A DNA stretch of 64,000 nucleotides from Antedon mediterranea (lineage: Eukaryota > Echinodermata > Crinoidea > Comatulida > Antedonidae). The notes beneath the pieces were generated by a model. It was not told the DNA's origin, did not search any database, and saw only the letters and a list, made by a program, of their open reading frames with translations. The DNA lies in assembly GCF_964355755.1 (NCBI RefSeq), contig NC_092676.1, positions 13,376,288 through 13,440,287 on the forward strand. The letters are read 5' to 3'. A program made the position numbers and the translations under genes. This document shows, piece after piece, positions 1 through 11,900 of the stretch (position 1 is the stretch's first letter; every line of letters begins with the position of its first letter).

Positions 1-296
1 GCATAATTATTTAATTTTAAAAAGTGGAAAATTTTTGCCATTTTCAACCATTTTATATTTTGACATAAGTAGTTGCTATGGCTCTATAAGATGATGTTAG
101 CACAATATATTTGCATAAATTGCAATATTATAGCATAATTTTTTAATTTTAAACAATAGAAATTTTGACCATTTTTCGAAAAAAATCCTATGGTCCCCCG
201 TAGGGAAATTTTTCGAAAAATTGCCAAATTTCGACCCTTTTATTTTTTGACATAACTAGTTACTATGGCTCAATTAGATGATGTTAACACAATATA
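1..296 (+). repeat. AT-rich satellite, forward block 1
   Basis: Begins inside a monomer and runs until the GA minisatellite. Recurring words are ATTATAGCATAATT, GACATAACTAGTTACTATGG and GATGATGTTAGCACAATATA. A short-form monomer (about 134 bp) and a long-form monomer (about 187 bp) are both present. No coding potential seen. Confidence 0.9.
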
Positions 297-1578
297 CAGT
301 CGATCAGCGAGAGAGAGAGAGATATATCAGCGAGAGAGAGAGAGACAGATCGGCTAGAGAGAGACAGATCAGCGAGAGAGATACACAGATCAGCGAGAGA
401 GAGACAGATCAGCGAGAGAGAGACAGATCAGCGAGAGAGAGATAGATCAGCGAGAGAGAGAGATAGATCAGCGAGAGAGAGAGAGAGAGATAGATCAGCG
501 AGAGAGATATAGATCAGCGAGAGAGATATAGATCAGCGAGAGAGAGATAGATCAGCGAGAGAGAGATAGATCAGCGAGAGAGAGATAGATCAGCGAGAGA
601 GAGAGAGAGACAGATCAGCGAGAGAGATAGATCAGCGAGAGAGAGATAGATCAGCGAGAGAGAGATAGATCAGCGAGAGAGATAGATCAGCGAGAAAGAG
701 ATAGATCAGCGAGAGAGAGATAGATCAGCGAGAGATAGATAGATCAGCGAGAGAGAGAGATAGATCAGCCAGAGAGATATAGATCAGCCAGAGAGATATA
801 GATCAGCGAGAGAGAGATAGATCAGCGAGAGAGAGAGATAGATCAGCGAGAGAGAGATAGATCAGCGAGAGAGAGAGAGACAGACAGATCAGCGAGAGAG
901 ACACAGATCAGCGAGAGAGAGACAGATTAGCGAGAGAGAGACAGATCAGCGAGAGAGAGAAACAGATCGGCTAGAGAGAGACAGATCAGCGAGAGAGAGA
1001 GACAGATCGGCTAGAGAGAGACAGATCAGCGAGAGAGAGAGAGAGATAGATCAGCGAGAGAGATAGATCAGCGATAGAGAGATAGATCAGCGAGAGAGAG
1101 ATAGATCAGCGAGAGAGAGATAGATATGCGGGAGAGAGAGAGATAGATCAGCGAGAGAGAGAGATAGATCAGCGAGAGAGAGAGATAGATCAGCGAGAGA
1201 GAGATAGATCAGCGAGAGAGATCAGTGAGAGAGAGATACACCAGCGAGAGAGAGAGATACATCAGCGAGACAGAGAGGTAGATCAGCGAGACAGAGATAG
1301 ATACATCAGCGAGACAGAGAGTGATAGATCGGGGAGAGAGAGATAGATCAGCGAGAGAGAGAGAGATATATATCAGCGAGAGAGAGATAGATTAGCGAGA
1401 GAGAGATAGATCAACGAGAGAGAGATAGATCAGCGAGAGAGAGATAGATCAGCGAGAGAGAGATAGATCAGCGAGAGAGAGAGAAAGATCAGCGAGAGAG
1501 AGATAGATCAGCGAGAGAGAGATAGTTCAACGAGAGAGAGATAGATCAGCGAGAGAGAGATAGATCAGCGAGAGAGAG
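297..1578. repeat. GA-rich minisatellite, about 19-bp unit
   Basis: About 1.3 kb of tandem units built on GATAGATCAGCGAGAGAGA, most 19 bp long, with length variation in the (GA)n part and substitutions such as GACAGATCGGCTAGAGA. The array sits inside one AT-rich satellite monomer: the monomer stops after ACACAATATA and resumes with GTGCATAAATGG at 1588, roughly in phase. One strand is strongly purine-rich. No gene seen. Confidence 0.95.
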
Positions 1579-1587
1579 TTACAGGAT

Positions 1588-3124
1588 GTGCATAAATGGG
1601 AATATTATAGCTTAATTATTAAATTTTAAACGGTGGAAATTTTGGTTATTTTTCGAAAAAATTCCTGTGGTCCCCCGGAGGAAAATTTTCGAAAAAATGG
1701 CCAAATTTCGACCCTTTTATTTTTTGACATAACTAGTAACTATGGCTCTATAAGATGATATTAGCACAATATATTTGCATAAATGGCAATATTATAGCAT
1801 AATTTTCGAATTTTAAAAAATGTCAATTTTCGCCATTTTTCGAAAAAAATTCCTGTGGTCCCCCGCAAGAAAATTTTCGAAAAAATAGTCAAATTTCGAC
1901 CCTTTTATTTTTTGACATAACTTGTTACTCTGGCTGTATAAGATGATGTTAGCACAATATATTTGCATAAATGGCAATATTATAGCATAATTATTGAATT
2001 TTAAAAAGTGGGATATTTTGCCATTTTTCGAAAAAATTCCTATTGTCACCCGCAGGAAAATTTTCTAAAAATGGCAAAATTTTGACCCTTTTATTTTTTG
2101 ACATAACTAGTTATTATTGCACTAAAAGATGATGTTAGCAAAATATATGTGTATAAAAGGCAATATTATAGCCTAATTATTTAATTTTAAAAAGTGGAAA
2201 ATGTTGCCATTTTTCGACCCTTTTAGTTTTTTGACATAACTAGTTGCTATGTCTCTATAAGTTGATGTTAGCACAATATATTTGCATAAATGGCAATATT
2301 ATAGCATAATTTTCGAATTTTAAAAAAGTGGAAATTTTGTCTATTTTTGGAAAAAAATTCATATGGACCCCGCAGGGAAATTTAAGGAAAATGGCCAAAT
2401 TTCGAAGCTTTTATTTTTTGACATAACTAGTTTTTATGACTCTTTAAGATGATGTTAGCACAATATATTTGCATACATGGCAATATTATAGCATAATTTT
2501 CGAATTTTAAAAAAGTGGAAATTTTGTCTATTTTTCGAAAATAAATTCCTATGGACCCCCGCAGGAAAATTTTCGAAAAATGGCCAAATTTCAACCCTTT
2601 TTATTTTTTGAGATAACTAGTTACTATGGCTCTGTAAGATGATGTTAGCACAATATATTTGCATAAATGGCAATATTATAGCATAATTTTTGAATTTTGA
2701 AAAGTGGAAATTTTGATATAATTCGTTACTATGGCTCTGTAAGATGATGTTAGCACAATATAATTATTTGCATAAATGGCAATATTTTAGCATCATTTTC
2801 GAATTTTAAAAATTGGAAATTTTGTCCATTTTTCGAAAAACTTCCTATGGTCCACCGCAGAAAAATTTGCGGAAAATGTCCAAATTTCAGCCCTTTTATT
2901 TTTTGACATAATTCGTTACTATGGCTCTATAAGATGATGTTAGCAAAATATATCTGTATAAATGGCAATATTATAGCATAATTATTTAATTTTAAAAAGT
3001 GGAAAATGTTACCATTTTTCGACCCTTTTACTTTTTTTGACATAACTAGTTGCTATGTCTCTTTAAGATGATGTTAGCACAATATATGTGCATAAATGGC
3101 AATATTATAGCATAATTTTAAAAC
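1588..3124 (+). repeat. AT-rich satellite, forward block 2
   Basis: Head-to-tail monomers in the same orientation as block 1. Long monomers contain an imperfect inverted repeat: one arm GCCATTTTTCGAAAA, a GC-rich loop with CCCCCGCAGG, then the complementary arm TTTTCGAAAAATGGC. Short monomers (for example around 2196-2230) lack one arm and the loop. Open frames here, such as the reverse one at 1813-2049, are by-products of the low stop density of one monomer. Confidence 0.92.
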
Positions 3125-5487
3125 TTTTTAAAATGCAATAATTATGCTATAATATTTCCATTTATTCACATATATTGTGCAAAACATCACCTTATAGAGC
3201 CATAGCAACTAGTTATGTCAAAAAATAAAAGGGTCGAAATTTGGCCATTTTCCGAAAAATTTCCCTGCGGGGGACCATAGGAATTTTTGTTCGAAAAATG
3301 GCCAAAATTTAAACTTTCTAAAATTCAAAAATTATGCTATATATATTGCCATTTATGCACATATATTGTGCTAACATCCTCTTATAGAGACATAGTAACT
3401 AGTTATGTCAAAAAATAAAAGGGTCGAAAAATGCAAAAATGTTCCACCTTTTAACATTAAATAATTATGCTATAATATTGCCATTTATGCAAATATAATG
3501 TGCTAAAATCATCTTATAGAGCCTTAGTAACTAGTTATGTCAAAAAATAAAAGGGTCGAAATTTGGCCATTTTTTGGAAATTTTCCTACGGGGGACCATA
3601 GGAATTTTTTTGAAAAATGGCCAAAATTTCCACTTTTTAAAATTCAATAATTATGTTATAATATTGCCATTTATGCACATATATTGTGTTAACATCATCT
3701 TATAAAGCCATCGTAACTACTTATGTCAAAAAAATAAAAGAGTTTAAAAATGGCAAAATTTTCCACTTTTTCAAATTAAATAATTATGCTATAATATTTC
3801 CATTTATACAGATATATTTTGCTAACTTCATCTTTTAGAGCCATAGTAAGGAATTATATCAAAAAATAAAATGCTTGAAATTTGCAAATTTTTCGAAAAT
3901 TTTCCTGCAGGGGACCTTAGGAATTTTTTTCGAAAAATGGCTAAAATTTTAACTTTCTAAAATTAAAAAATTATGCTATAATATTGCCATTTATGCACAT
4001 ATATTGTGCTAACATCATCTTATAGAGACATAGTAACTAGTTATGTCAAAAAATAAAAGTGCCGAAAAATGCCAAAATTGTCCACTTTTTAAAATTAAAT
4101 AATTATGCTATAATATTGCCATTTATGCACATATATTGTGTTAACATCATCTTTTAGAGCCATAACTAGTTATGTCAAAAAATAAAAGTGTCGAAATTTG
4201 GCCATTTTTCGAAAATTTTCCTACGGGGGACCACAGGATTTTTTTCAAAAAATAACCAAAATTTCCACCTTTTAAAATTCAATAATTATGCTATAATAAT
4301 ATTGCCATTTATACACATATATTGTGTTAACATCATCTTATAGAGGGTAACTAGTTATGTCAAAAAATAAAAGGGTCGAAATTTGGCCATTTTTTGAAAA
4401 TTTCCCTGCGGGGGATCATAGGAATTTATTCGAAAAATGGCCAAAATTTCTACTTTTTAAATTTCAATAATTATGCTATAATATTGGCATTTATGCAAAT
4501 ATATTGTGCTAACATCATCTTATAGAGCCATAGCAACTAGTTATGTCAAAAAATAAAAGGGTCGAAAAATGGCAACATTTTCAACTTTTTAAAATTCAAA
4601 AATTATGCTATAATATTGCCATTTATGCACATATATTGTGTTAACATCATCTTATAGAGCCATAACTAGTTATGTCAAAAAATAAAAGTGTCGAAATTTT
4701 GCCATTTTTGGGTAAATTTTCCTACGGGAGACAACAGGAATTTTTTTTTAAAAATGGCAATATTTTCCACTTTTTAAAATTCAATAATTATGCTATAATA
4801 TTGCCATTTATGAACATATATTGTTTTAACATCATCTTATAGAGCCATAACTAGTTATGTCAAAAAATAAAAGTGTCGAAATTTGGCAATTTTTCGAAAA
4901 TTTCCCTACGGGGGACCACAGGAATTTTTTCAAAAAATAACCAAAATTTCCACCTTTTAAAATTCAATAATTATGCTATAATATTGCCATTTATGCACAT
5001 ATATTGTGTTAACATCATCTTATAGAGCGTAACTAGTTATGTCCAAAAATAAAAGGGTCGAAATATGGCCATTTTTAGAAATTTTCCTCCGGGGGACCGC
5101 AGGAATTTGTTCGAAAAATAACCAAAATTTCCACCGTTTAAAATCCAATAATTAGACTATATTATTGCCATTTATGCACATATATTGTGCTAACATCATC
5201 TTATAGAGCCATAGCAACTACTTATGTCAAAATATAAAAGGGTCGAAAATGACCAAAATTTCCACCTTTTAAAATTCGAAAATTATTCTATAATATTGCC
5301 ATTTATGCAAATATATTGTGCTAACATCATGTTATAGAGCCATAGTAACTAGTTATGTCAAAAAAATTAAACGGTCGAAATTTGGCCATTTTCCTAAAAT
5401 TTCCCTGCGTGGGTCCATAGGATTTTTTTTTCGAAAAATAGACAAAATTTGCACTTTTTTAAAATTCGAAAATTAAGCTATAATATT
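3125..5487 (-). repeat. AT-rich satellite, inverted block
   Basis: The same satellite on the opposite strand: the words now read AATTATGCTATAATATTGCC, ACTAGTTATGTCAAAAAATA and GGGGGACCATAGGAA. Long and short monomers are mixed. The left boundary is a head-to-head junction, with TATAGCATAATTTTAAAA to its left and TTTTAAAATGCAATAATTATGC to its right (split here as TTTTAAAATGCA and ATAATTATGC). No coding potential seen. Confidence 0.92.
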
Positions 5488-5652
5488 AGAAGTTGGAAAT
5501 TTTGTCAATTTTTCGAAAAAAATTCCTATGGTCCCCACAGGAAAATTTTCGAAAAATTGCCAAATTTCAAGCCTTTTATTTTTTGAAGTAACTAGTTACT
5601 ATGGCTCTATAAGATGATGTTAACACAATGTGCATAAATGGCAATATTATAG
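5488..5652 (+). repeat. AT-rich satellite, forward block 3 (left of the Ngaro-like element)
   Basis: Orientation returns to forward at about 5488. The block ends at GCAATATTATAG, and the missing continuation CATAATTATTGAA is found at 14688, directly after the inserted retrotransposon. Confidence 0.9.
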
Positions 5653-5700
5653 GAAATTTAAAGTAATAAATTATAGTTTATACGCAGCACAAGTATTTTC
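5653..5700 (+). repeat. Split direct repeat A1
   Basis: 48 bp starting GAAATTTAAAGTAATAAATT and ending near GCAGCACAAGTATTTTC. It matches A2 at 13917-13964 except for one T/C difference, then the two diverge. It marks the left terminus of the element. Confidence 0.88.
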
Positions 5701-5912
5701 CATATCATAGCCTTTGTTCTATAGTAGGAATCGTTCAACCTTCATCAAAACGTTCATCTTACTTGGATTTATACAACTGTTTATTGTATCATTTGTGTTT
5801 ATTGTGCGTATTTAGTACATTTCAAGCGAATCTGTAATCAATTTATTTGAGACACAATTTCATTTATTATTCTTCAACGGCAGTTTTCATTAATTTTACT
5901 GATATTATTAAA
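5701..5912 (+). other. 5' leader of the Ngaro-like element
   Basis: AT-rich, apparently non-coding stretch between A1 and the Gag start. It probably carries the promoter and leader, but I see no decisive TATA or initiator motif. Confidence 0.5.
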
Positions 5913-7121
5913 ATGGCTCCAACAAGAAGCAAACGCTCAACGCCGTATGATAAGGGAGTTTCTAATTGGTCTGTAGCGAAACTAAAAGAAGAACTTAAAA
6001 AACTGGGAATTGTACACCCATCTCAAGCCAAAAAGGCACAGTTGGTGCGCTTATTCAATGAATCTGCTATTTCTCGGCCAGCAATCGAACCTCAAGTTGC
6101 CGAGATTAGAAATCCTACAAACAGGGTACTGATTGACGTTTCTAAGTTGTCTACAACAGTACAAAATCTGCAACAAAATGTGGCATCATTGACACAAACA
6201 GTGAGTTCGTTGAGCTCTCAACAACAGCCGGCAGTTGGTAGTCCTTCACCAATCAATAGTAATGCCACTAGCTCTAGGGCAACGACAAGTGAGGACATCA
6301 CACTGGAGCCATTCTCCATTCGTTCAGCAGTCGAGGCATTCGAACGGCCTAGTACGTCGGCAACTGTTGTTCAAGAATCCTCACAAAGAGGAACATACAT
6401 ACGTACCAGGTTTGGATACGCTGCGGAATCACTGCCCATGGTGGAAACTATATCACCTGCAATCCGCCAACCAATAGTATCAGGTAGGAATACTAATCTT
6501 GCTTCTCTATTAATTCCTTTATTCAATGCTTCGCCCCGAGACAATGAAGATGAAAATAATTCGTTCAAACACGATCCACGATTGGCAAAATCCCTCAATA
6601 TTGGAGAATTTATCCAAGCCTTCGGGATTTATAAAAACATCATGTGCACTGCTCATTCCCAGCGGAGAGAGGAGCTCGACAAATACGAAAGAGACATTGT
6701 AGACATGGCTTCTCGATACCTTGGAAATGGTTTATATGAATATCACAAACAATTTAGCTTAATTGCGGCATCACATTTGAGATACAACAATGTCCTTGTC
6801 GACTGGTTCATACAAAATAACACGCTTTTCTGTAACATTTTTGCCAATAGTCGCCCTAAAACATGCAACTATTGCAGCAGCACACTACACAGTACAGCCT
6901 TCTGCGATATATCCGAAAATTTACCTAAGAAAGCTACTATAAATACGGCCATCCCTAACGCAGACAACGACTGGTATGGTCGACGACGCGTTTTTCATCA
7001 AGGCAGAGAAATCTGCAACAATTATAACGGTGATAGAGGGTGTGTAAAGACAAACTGCAATTTAGCTCACATTTGCTTGTTATGTAAAGGCGGCCACTCA
7101 CAGTCAGCATGCAGGTGGTAA
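5913..7121 (+). CDS. gag: Gag-like protein of the Ngaro-like element (SAP-like and zinc motifs)
   Basis: A 402-residue open frame from the ATG at 5913 (MAPTRSKRS). The frame is open further upstream but with no earlier ATG that I can see, so this start is preferred. Residues about 19-50 resemble a SAP motif (W19, L24, L28, L31, G32, K40, L44, L47), a fold that binds AT-rich DNA. Residues 79-100 carry hydrophobic residues at 79, 83, 86, 90, 93, 97 and 100, a regular 4-3 heptad pattern expected of a coiled coil for multimerisation. The C-terminus has three zinc motifs: C318-X2-C321-X4-H326-X4-C331, C368-X8-C377-X4-C382-X3-H386 and C388-X2-C391-X3-H395-X4-C400. This is typical of nucleic-acid-binding Gag proteins of the DIRS order. 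It ends in TAA and overlaps the RT frame by 13 nt. No internal lesion is visible, so it is the only intact gene of the element. Confidence 0.85.
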   Translation: MAPTRSKRSTPYDKGVSNWSVAKLKEELKKLGIVHPSQAKKAQLVRLFNESAISRPAIEPQVAEIRNPTNRVLIDVSKLSTTVQNLQQNVASLTQTVSSLSSQQQPAVGSPSPINSNATSSRATTSEDITLEPFSIRSAVEAFERPSTSATVVQESSQRGTYIRTRFGYAAESLPMVETISPAIRQPIVSGRNTNLASLLIPLFNASPRDNEDENNSFKHDPRLAKSLNIGEFIQAFGIYKNIMCTAHSQRREELDKYERDIVDMASRYLGNGLYEYHKQFSLIAASHLRYNNVLVDWFIQNNTLFCNIFANSRPKTCNYCSSTLHSTAFCDISENLPKKATINTAIPNADNDWYGRRRVFHQGREICNNYNGDRGCVKTNCNLAHICLLCKGGHSQSACRW

Positions 7122-8779
7122 AAAAACGGACAGGGGCCTCAAGTGATAGAGGCCACTGCACAACGTTAAATGAAACCGCTAACTATGATAAAACAATAAC
7201 CACCCCTATAAATATTGAACAGCTTCATAAGCATATGGCGCTGTGTCCAAACCCGTATCTAAAGAACTATTTGTTAGACGGGTTGGTATATGATTTTTCT
7301 ACAGGTATCAAATCACTTCCAGAGCAATTGATTGAATGTAAGAACTTAAAATCGGCTACAAGGCAACCCGATACGTTTGCTGAATTGGTAAAAACAGAAG
7401 TTACCAAGGGATATTTATTAGGCCCATACAATGTTATTCCATACAAACAATATCGCATAAACCCTATCGGTATCGCAGAAAGTAAATATTCCAACAAAAA
7501 GAGACTAATCGTTGAATTGTCCGCTCCGCACGATGATTTAACAACCCGAGCTTGAACGAACTTATAGAAAAAGATCAGTATTCACTACAATACGTCAAAA
7601 TAGACGACGCTATTAGAATGATTAAAAATCAAGGTCGTGGAGCATTATTGATAAAAACAGATATAACTGACGCATTCAAATTAATACCCATCCACCCAGG
7701 ACTGAGAGGCTACCATGGAATTAAATGGAACGAACAATATTACTTCTTTAAACAACTTGTTTTTGGTTTGTCGTTCAAGTCCAAAAATAGTTGACACACT
7801 ATCCCAAGCAGTTTGTTGGATAGCTTATAACATTCATAATATTCTTCATCTTCTGGACGATTTTCTTGTAATAGAATCTCCGACGGCAAACGCACATTCA
7901 ACCAAAATGCGTTTTCTGGATATGTTTAAAACCCTTGGTATTCCGCTATCAGAAAAGAAAACAGAAGGACCTGCTACGTCGTTAGAATACCTCGATATAT
8001 ACCTCGATTCGATTAACATGGAAGCGAGACTACCAACAGAAAAAATAGCTAGAATTAGAAATATTACAACGGAATTCAGTAAGCGTGCCTCCTGTACAAA
8101 AAGAGAATTACTGAGTCTCTTGTGGCATCTAAATTTTGCTTGTAGGGTCATACACCCTGGCCGTTCATTTGTATCGCATTTAATCAGCCTGTCAACTACA
8201 GTTAAGAAACTACACCATCATGTACGTATCAACAAAGATTGTAAGGCAGATTTAGCGATGTGGTCCCTGTTTTTAAAACACTGGAATGGTGTATCTTTCT
8301 TTTGAAATGATAATATCACAATTGCTAATGACATTTCGGTGTACACCGATGCAACACGCACATCTTTTGGTGGTATATATCGGAACGAATGGTTTCAGGG
8401 AAATTTCCCACAAATATACCTTACGGACAAGACGTCCATGGCGTTCTTTGAACTTTATTCCATCGTCATGGCATGTGTATTATGGAGTAATAATTGGGCT
8501 AGAAACCGAATAATGTTCTTTTGCGATAATATGGCCACGGTTGAAATCGTCTCCAAGGGTAGGTCCAGAATACCTGATATTATGAAACTGATGAGGAAAC
8601 TAACATATCATTCTGCTATCCATAATTATCATATATGCGCTACTCATATTGCAGGGAAACATAACGTTATAGCTGATGCTCTTTCTCGCCACCAGATGCA
8701 GAAATTTCGACGGCTTGTACCAACAGCCAATGCTCTTCCGACACCATGCGTACACCATTCAGAGCTTCTAATGAATTGA
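7109..8779 (+). pseudogene. pol: Reverse transcriptase-RNase H of the Ngaro-like element, broken
   Basis: Begins at an ATG overlapping the end of gag in another frame. Would copy element RNA into DNA and remove the RNA strand. RT signs in order: LSAPHDD near 7520; LLIKTDITDAFKLIPIHP (first catalytic Asp) near 7650-7700; LVFG...CRSSP near 7760-7780; HLLDDFLVIE (the catalytic Asp pair in LLDD form) near 7845-7870. RNase H follows with VYTDATRTSFGG (8338 on), FFELYSIVMA, FCDNMATVE and IADALSRH, covering the D-E-D pattern. Lesions: a 1-nt frameshift near 7545, a second near 7768 (an extra T), and an in-frame TGA at 8303-8305 where the family usually has Trp. It ends with TGA at 8777-8779. It cannot make full-length enzyme as it stands. 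Confidence 0.87.
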
Positions 8780-8802
8780 AACTACAAGTCGAACAGTTAT
8801 GA

Positions 8803-8946
8803 GACAACTCTATTTCTGATTCTACGAAGAGAGTATATAAATATGCATTGCGGTGTTTCCTAACATTCTTGACCATGTCAGGCGTACCAGTGAAGAAAGC
8901 AACACTTCCGCTAATTGACGAGGACCAACTTATATACTTTGTTACC
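8803..8946 (+). pseudogene. Tyrosine recombinase, N-terminal fragment
   Basis: In a different frame from RNase H, the reading DSTKRVYKYALRCFLTFLTM up to DEDQLIYFVT matches the helical N-terminal (core-binding) part of DIRS-order tyrosine recombinases. Just upstream the same frame has a TGA (8800-8802), again probably a former Trp codon. At 8947 the frame runs into inserted DNA and soon stops (TAG at 8962-8964). The continuation is found in register at 12068. Confidence 0.78.
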
Positions 8947-11900
8947 CACATTCATTTAGACTAGACAAAAAGTAGTGAGCCCTCTAGCGGTCATTTGTGA
9001 TTTCTGAGATTCATCGAAGCGCGACAACATCACCCGGAAATGATGTGAATTTAAAATTTTAATAGGGTTAAACTCTTTTAACCAATTGAAAGCCTTAAAT
9101 TATAGTTCCTTATGAATAATTCATGAGAATAATTAAAGCAAGGGTTGAAGAAGCATGTGACTTGGTTTTTGGAACAGGATAGCAGTTATGATCGTTTCAG
9201 GTAATCATTGAATTTGCTCTTCTTTTTGTTAGATTTTATACGGTTTTTATCAATAATAATATTGTACATTTTTACGAGACCATAAAAAAATTCCTCAATT
9301 TTTGAGTAAACGAGTGACTAAATAAAAAGTTACTATGTAATGTAAATATTCGTTTGACAAAAAATGGGCATGTTGATATTTTCAGGTATTTTTTAAATGG
9401 CGATTGAAATAGGTAAACAAATCACATGTATAACGGTGGATTGTGCGAAGCTGGGCCTAGCCTTGATGGTCAAACGCGTACTGCGTGTAATAATCAATGC
9501 GTATAAGATACACACGTAGTCGTTTAGGCCAATTTTTTTACATGTTTATTTATTAGTATTAGGCCCCATTCTCATTTATTTTAATTAATGTACTGAATGT
9601 ACCACACTTTACAACTCTATATAAATTAGATTTTGTACTTGTATTAAATTCAAACGTTTTATGGGATTTAAAACATTAAGCTAGGCCTTGTAGTAGGCCT
9701 AGGACCACATGCTAGGTTTTTCAGCCTAATTTATCATGCAGTATACCTCTAGCCCATCTTTCAAATACATATTTAAATTAACATACTTTTTATATTTCTA
9801 TATTTTTTATAGGATCTGACTCCAGAAAACATTTGCATCACTTGAAAGCGGCTATTAATGGACAGCATGTTGACATTCAAAAAAATTTGACCAGCTCTTA
9901 TTAATTAAATGTCTTTTAAATTAAAGGTTTTCATTATAATGAAATGTACGGTGACAGAAATTTAAATGATTCTCATAATTGAGGTTTCTCTTAGATTTAA
10001 TATTGAAGGTAAATAAATAAAGCTGTTTGTTATTCTTGCCTTTAGAAATAAACATGTTGTTAGTACTATATTATTAGGCCTAGGCCATTATACAAATTAA
10101 AACTAAAAAATACAGTAATCATATTTAAGGCCTACACAGCAGTACCTTACTTGATTTGATTTTTTTCAAATATTTAATTGATGAAATAAATGAGTTTGAC
10201 TTTTCAATTAGTTGCCATTTTATTAGTTTCTGTGTGTTTTTATTTATATTCTTAAAATAATTGTATACAACAACTTTAAAGTATTGCGCAGAAGTGATCA
10301 AATTATAGTAGGCCTATTTGTATGTTATTGTCGCTTAAAATTATGCAGTTAAAGTATTTGATTTTAGGGTGACAGAAACGGTTAGGCAAGAAAAGAAATA
10401 AATTTGGGAATTTTGTTATGCGGTAAAAACAATTAAACATAATTTACCCCTAATGCATGTAAATGTAGAAAACATTGCTTATGTTAGCGCGACCGAAACT
10501 CGCTACTGGGAATAGAGCCTGCAAAAGCGACGCGTACACACCTACTCGGGTGGAGCTAGACTTGCCCCAAGTCTGTATTATCTTTTTTTTTTATTTATTT
10601 GTTTTTATTTCGACCGCGATTTTTGTCTGAAAATACAGACTTGTGAAACACGTATAGAAATCGATTTGCAGACCGCAAACATCCGATAAGAATGACGTAG
10701 GTTATCATACCGTATTTGGCTATATGGGGCGGGCGGTATGTAAATATGGATTTCGAATCAACCAATGATCATTTTGTTTCAAAATGAAAAAGATCGAGTA
10801 CGTACAGTGCTGAATGTTCGATCGAGACTATTGAAATATAAAATCGTAATGCCAAGTTGTTTTCTTTATTAATTGTTTAGTCCTTGGCCTAGGCCTCTTT
10901 CATAGGTCCTACTCAATTCGCACATATGACCTGCCAAATAAAACGCCAATAAAGTAGGCCTACATACCACCACCGGCGGCACACAAAAACAGGGCTACAC
11001 CACCACACAGAACAGGACAGGGTCTGGGTGGGAATTAAATCAAAATTATCTCCGCGTAAAAAAATGATCCATTCAATGTTTGATTTGCGGAGAAGCATAG
11101 CCTTCATATCAAGACGAGTTTTCATGTTCTTGGGAAAAATCCCATCAAATGTTTCCCAGACTACTAGGCATATAAAATAATTTCTAGCCTTCAGAAACTT
11201 TCATAAATGTACCCAAGTACACATTGTGTAAACGTAACATAGCGCATGCGCATCATCTTAGTTATGAGTCTTTGAAATTCTGAAATATAAATATTAAAAC
11301 GGTGTACGAGTGAGTAGCCAATCGCATGCAGCTGAAACTAGTCAACCGGATAATCGTATGCACCAAGAATTCTTGGTGTCAAACCACGTGACTTGTGCGT
11401 GTTTCCCCAGACGGAGTATCCAAAATCAAGTAGTATACGTGTGAAACGCCGTATGTGCCAAAATATTTATCTTTTTACTATTATTAAGACAATACTCCGT
11501 CTGGAACCCAGACTACGGTGGAGCGCGATCGATAGTAAATATACCCGATTTCAAATGATCATAAAATTCTTTTAAAAAATATCAACATTTTGATTTTTTG
11601 AGGATTAAAAGTAAAGATATTGAAATTTAACATAATATTTACAAATATGTATTTAAAAATTCGGAAACAATTTTAGCGTGATATTAAAACAAACTTTTTA
11701 GAGTTCCGCGATTTCCTACGCAGGATTTGCTTGTTTTCATTGTTAATGGGCGAATGTTACCTAAACTAGAATCGTTATAAATCTTTTAAATTTGTATTAT
11801 AAGTAATTTCTTTAGTATTCTTAGTAACATCGAATGTCTCTAATTAACTAGCAGTTATTTATACTAACTATTGTTCAATAATAAGCGTGTATGAAGTGAA

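Noticed and set aside
1-5652. Telomere or rDNA-type tandem repeats
   Set aside because: No TTAGGG-like units and no rRNA sequence; the monomers match neither.
10913-11125. Possible transposase remnant in the 3.1-kb nested transposon
   Set aside because: The 70-codon reverse frame has no DDE-type motif or known domain, and no supporting neighbours.
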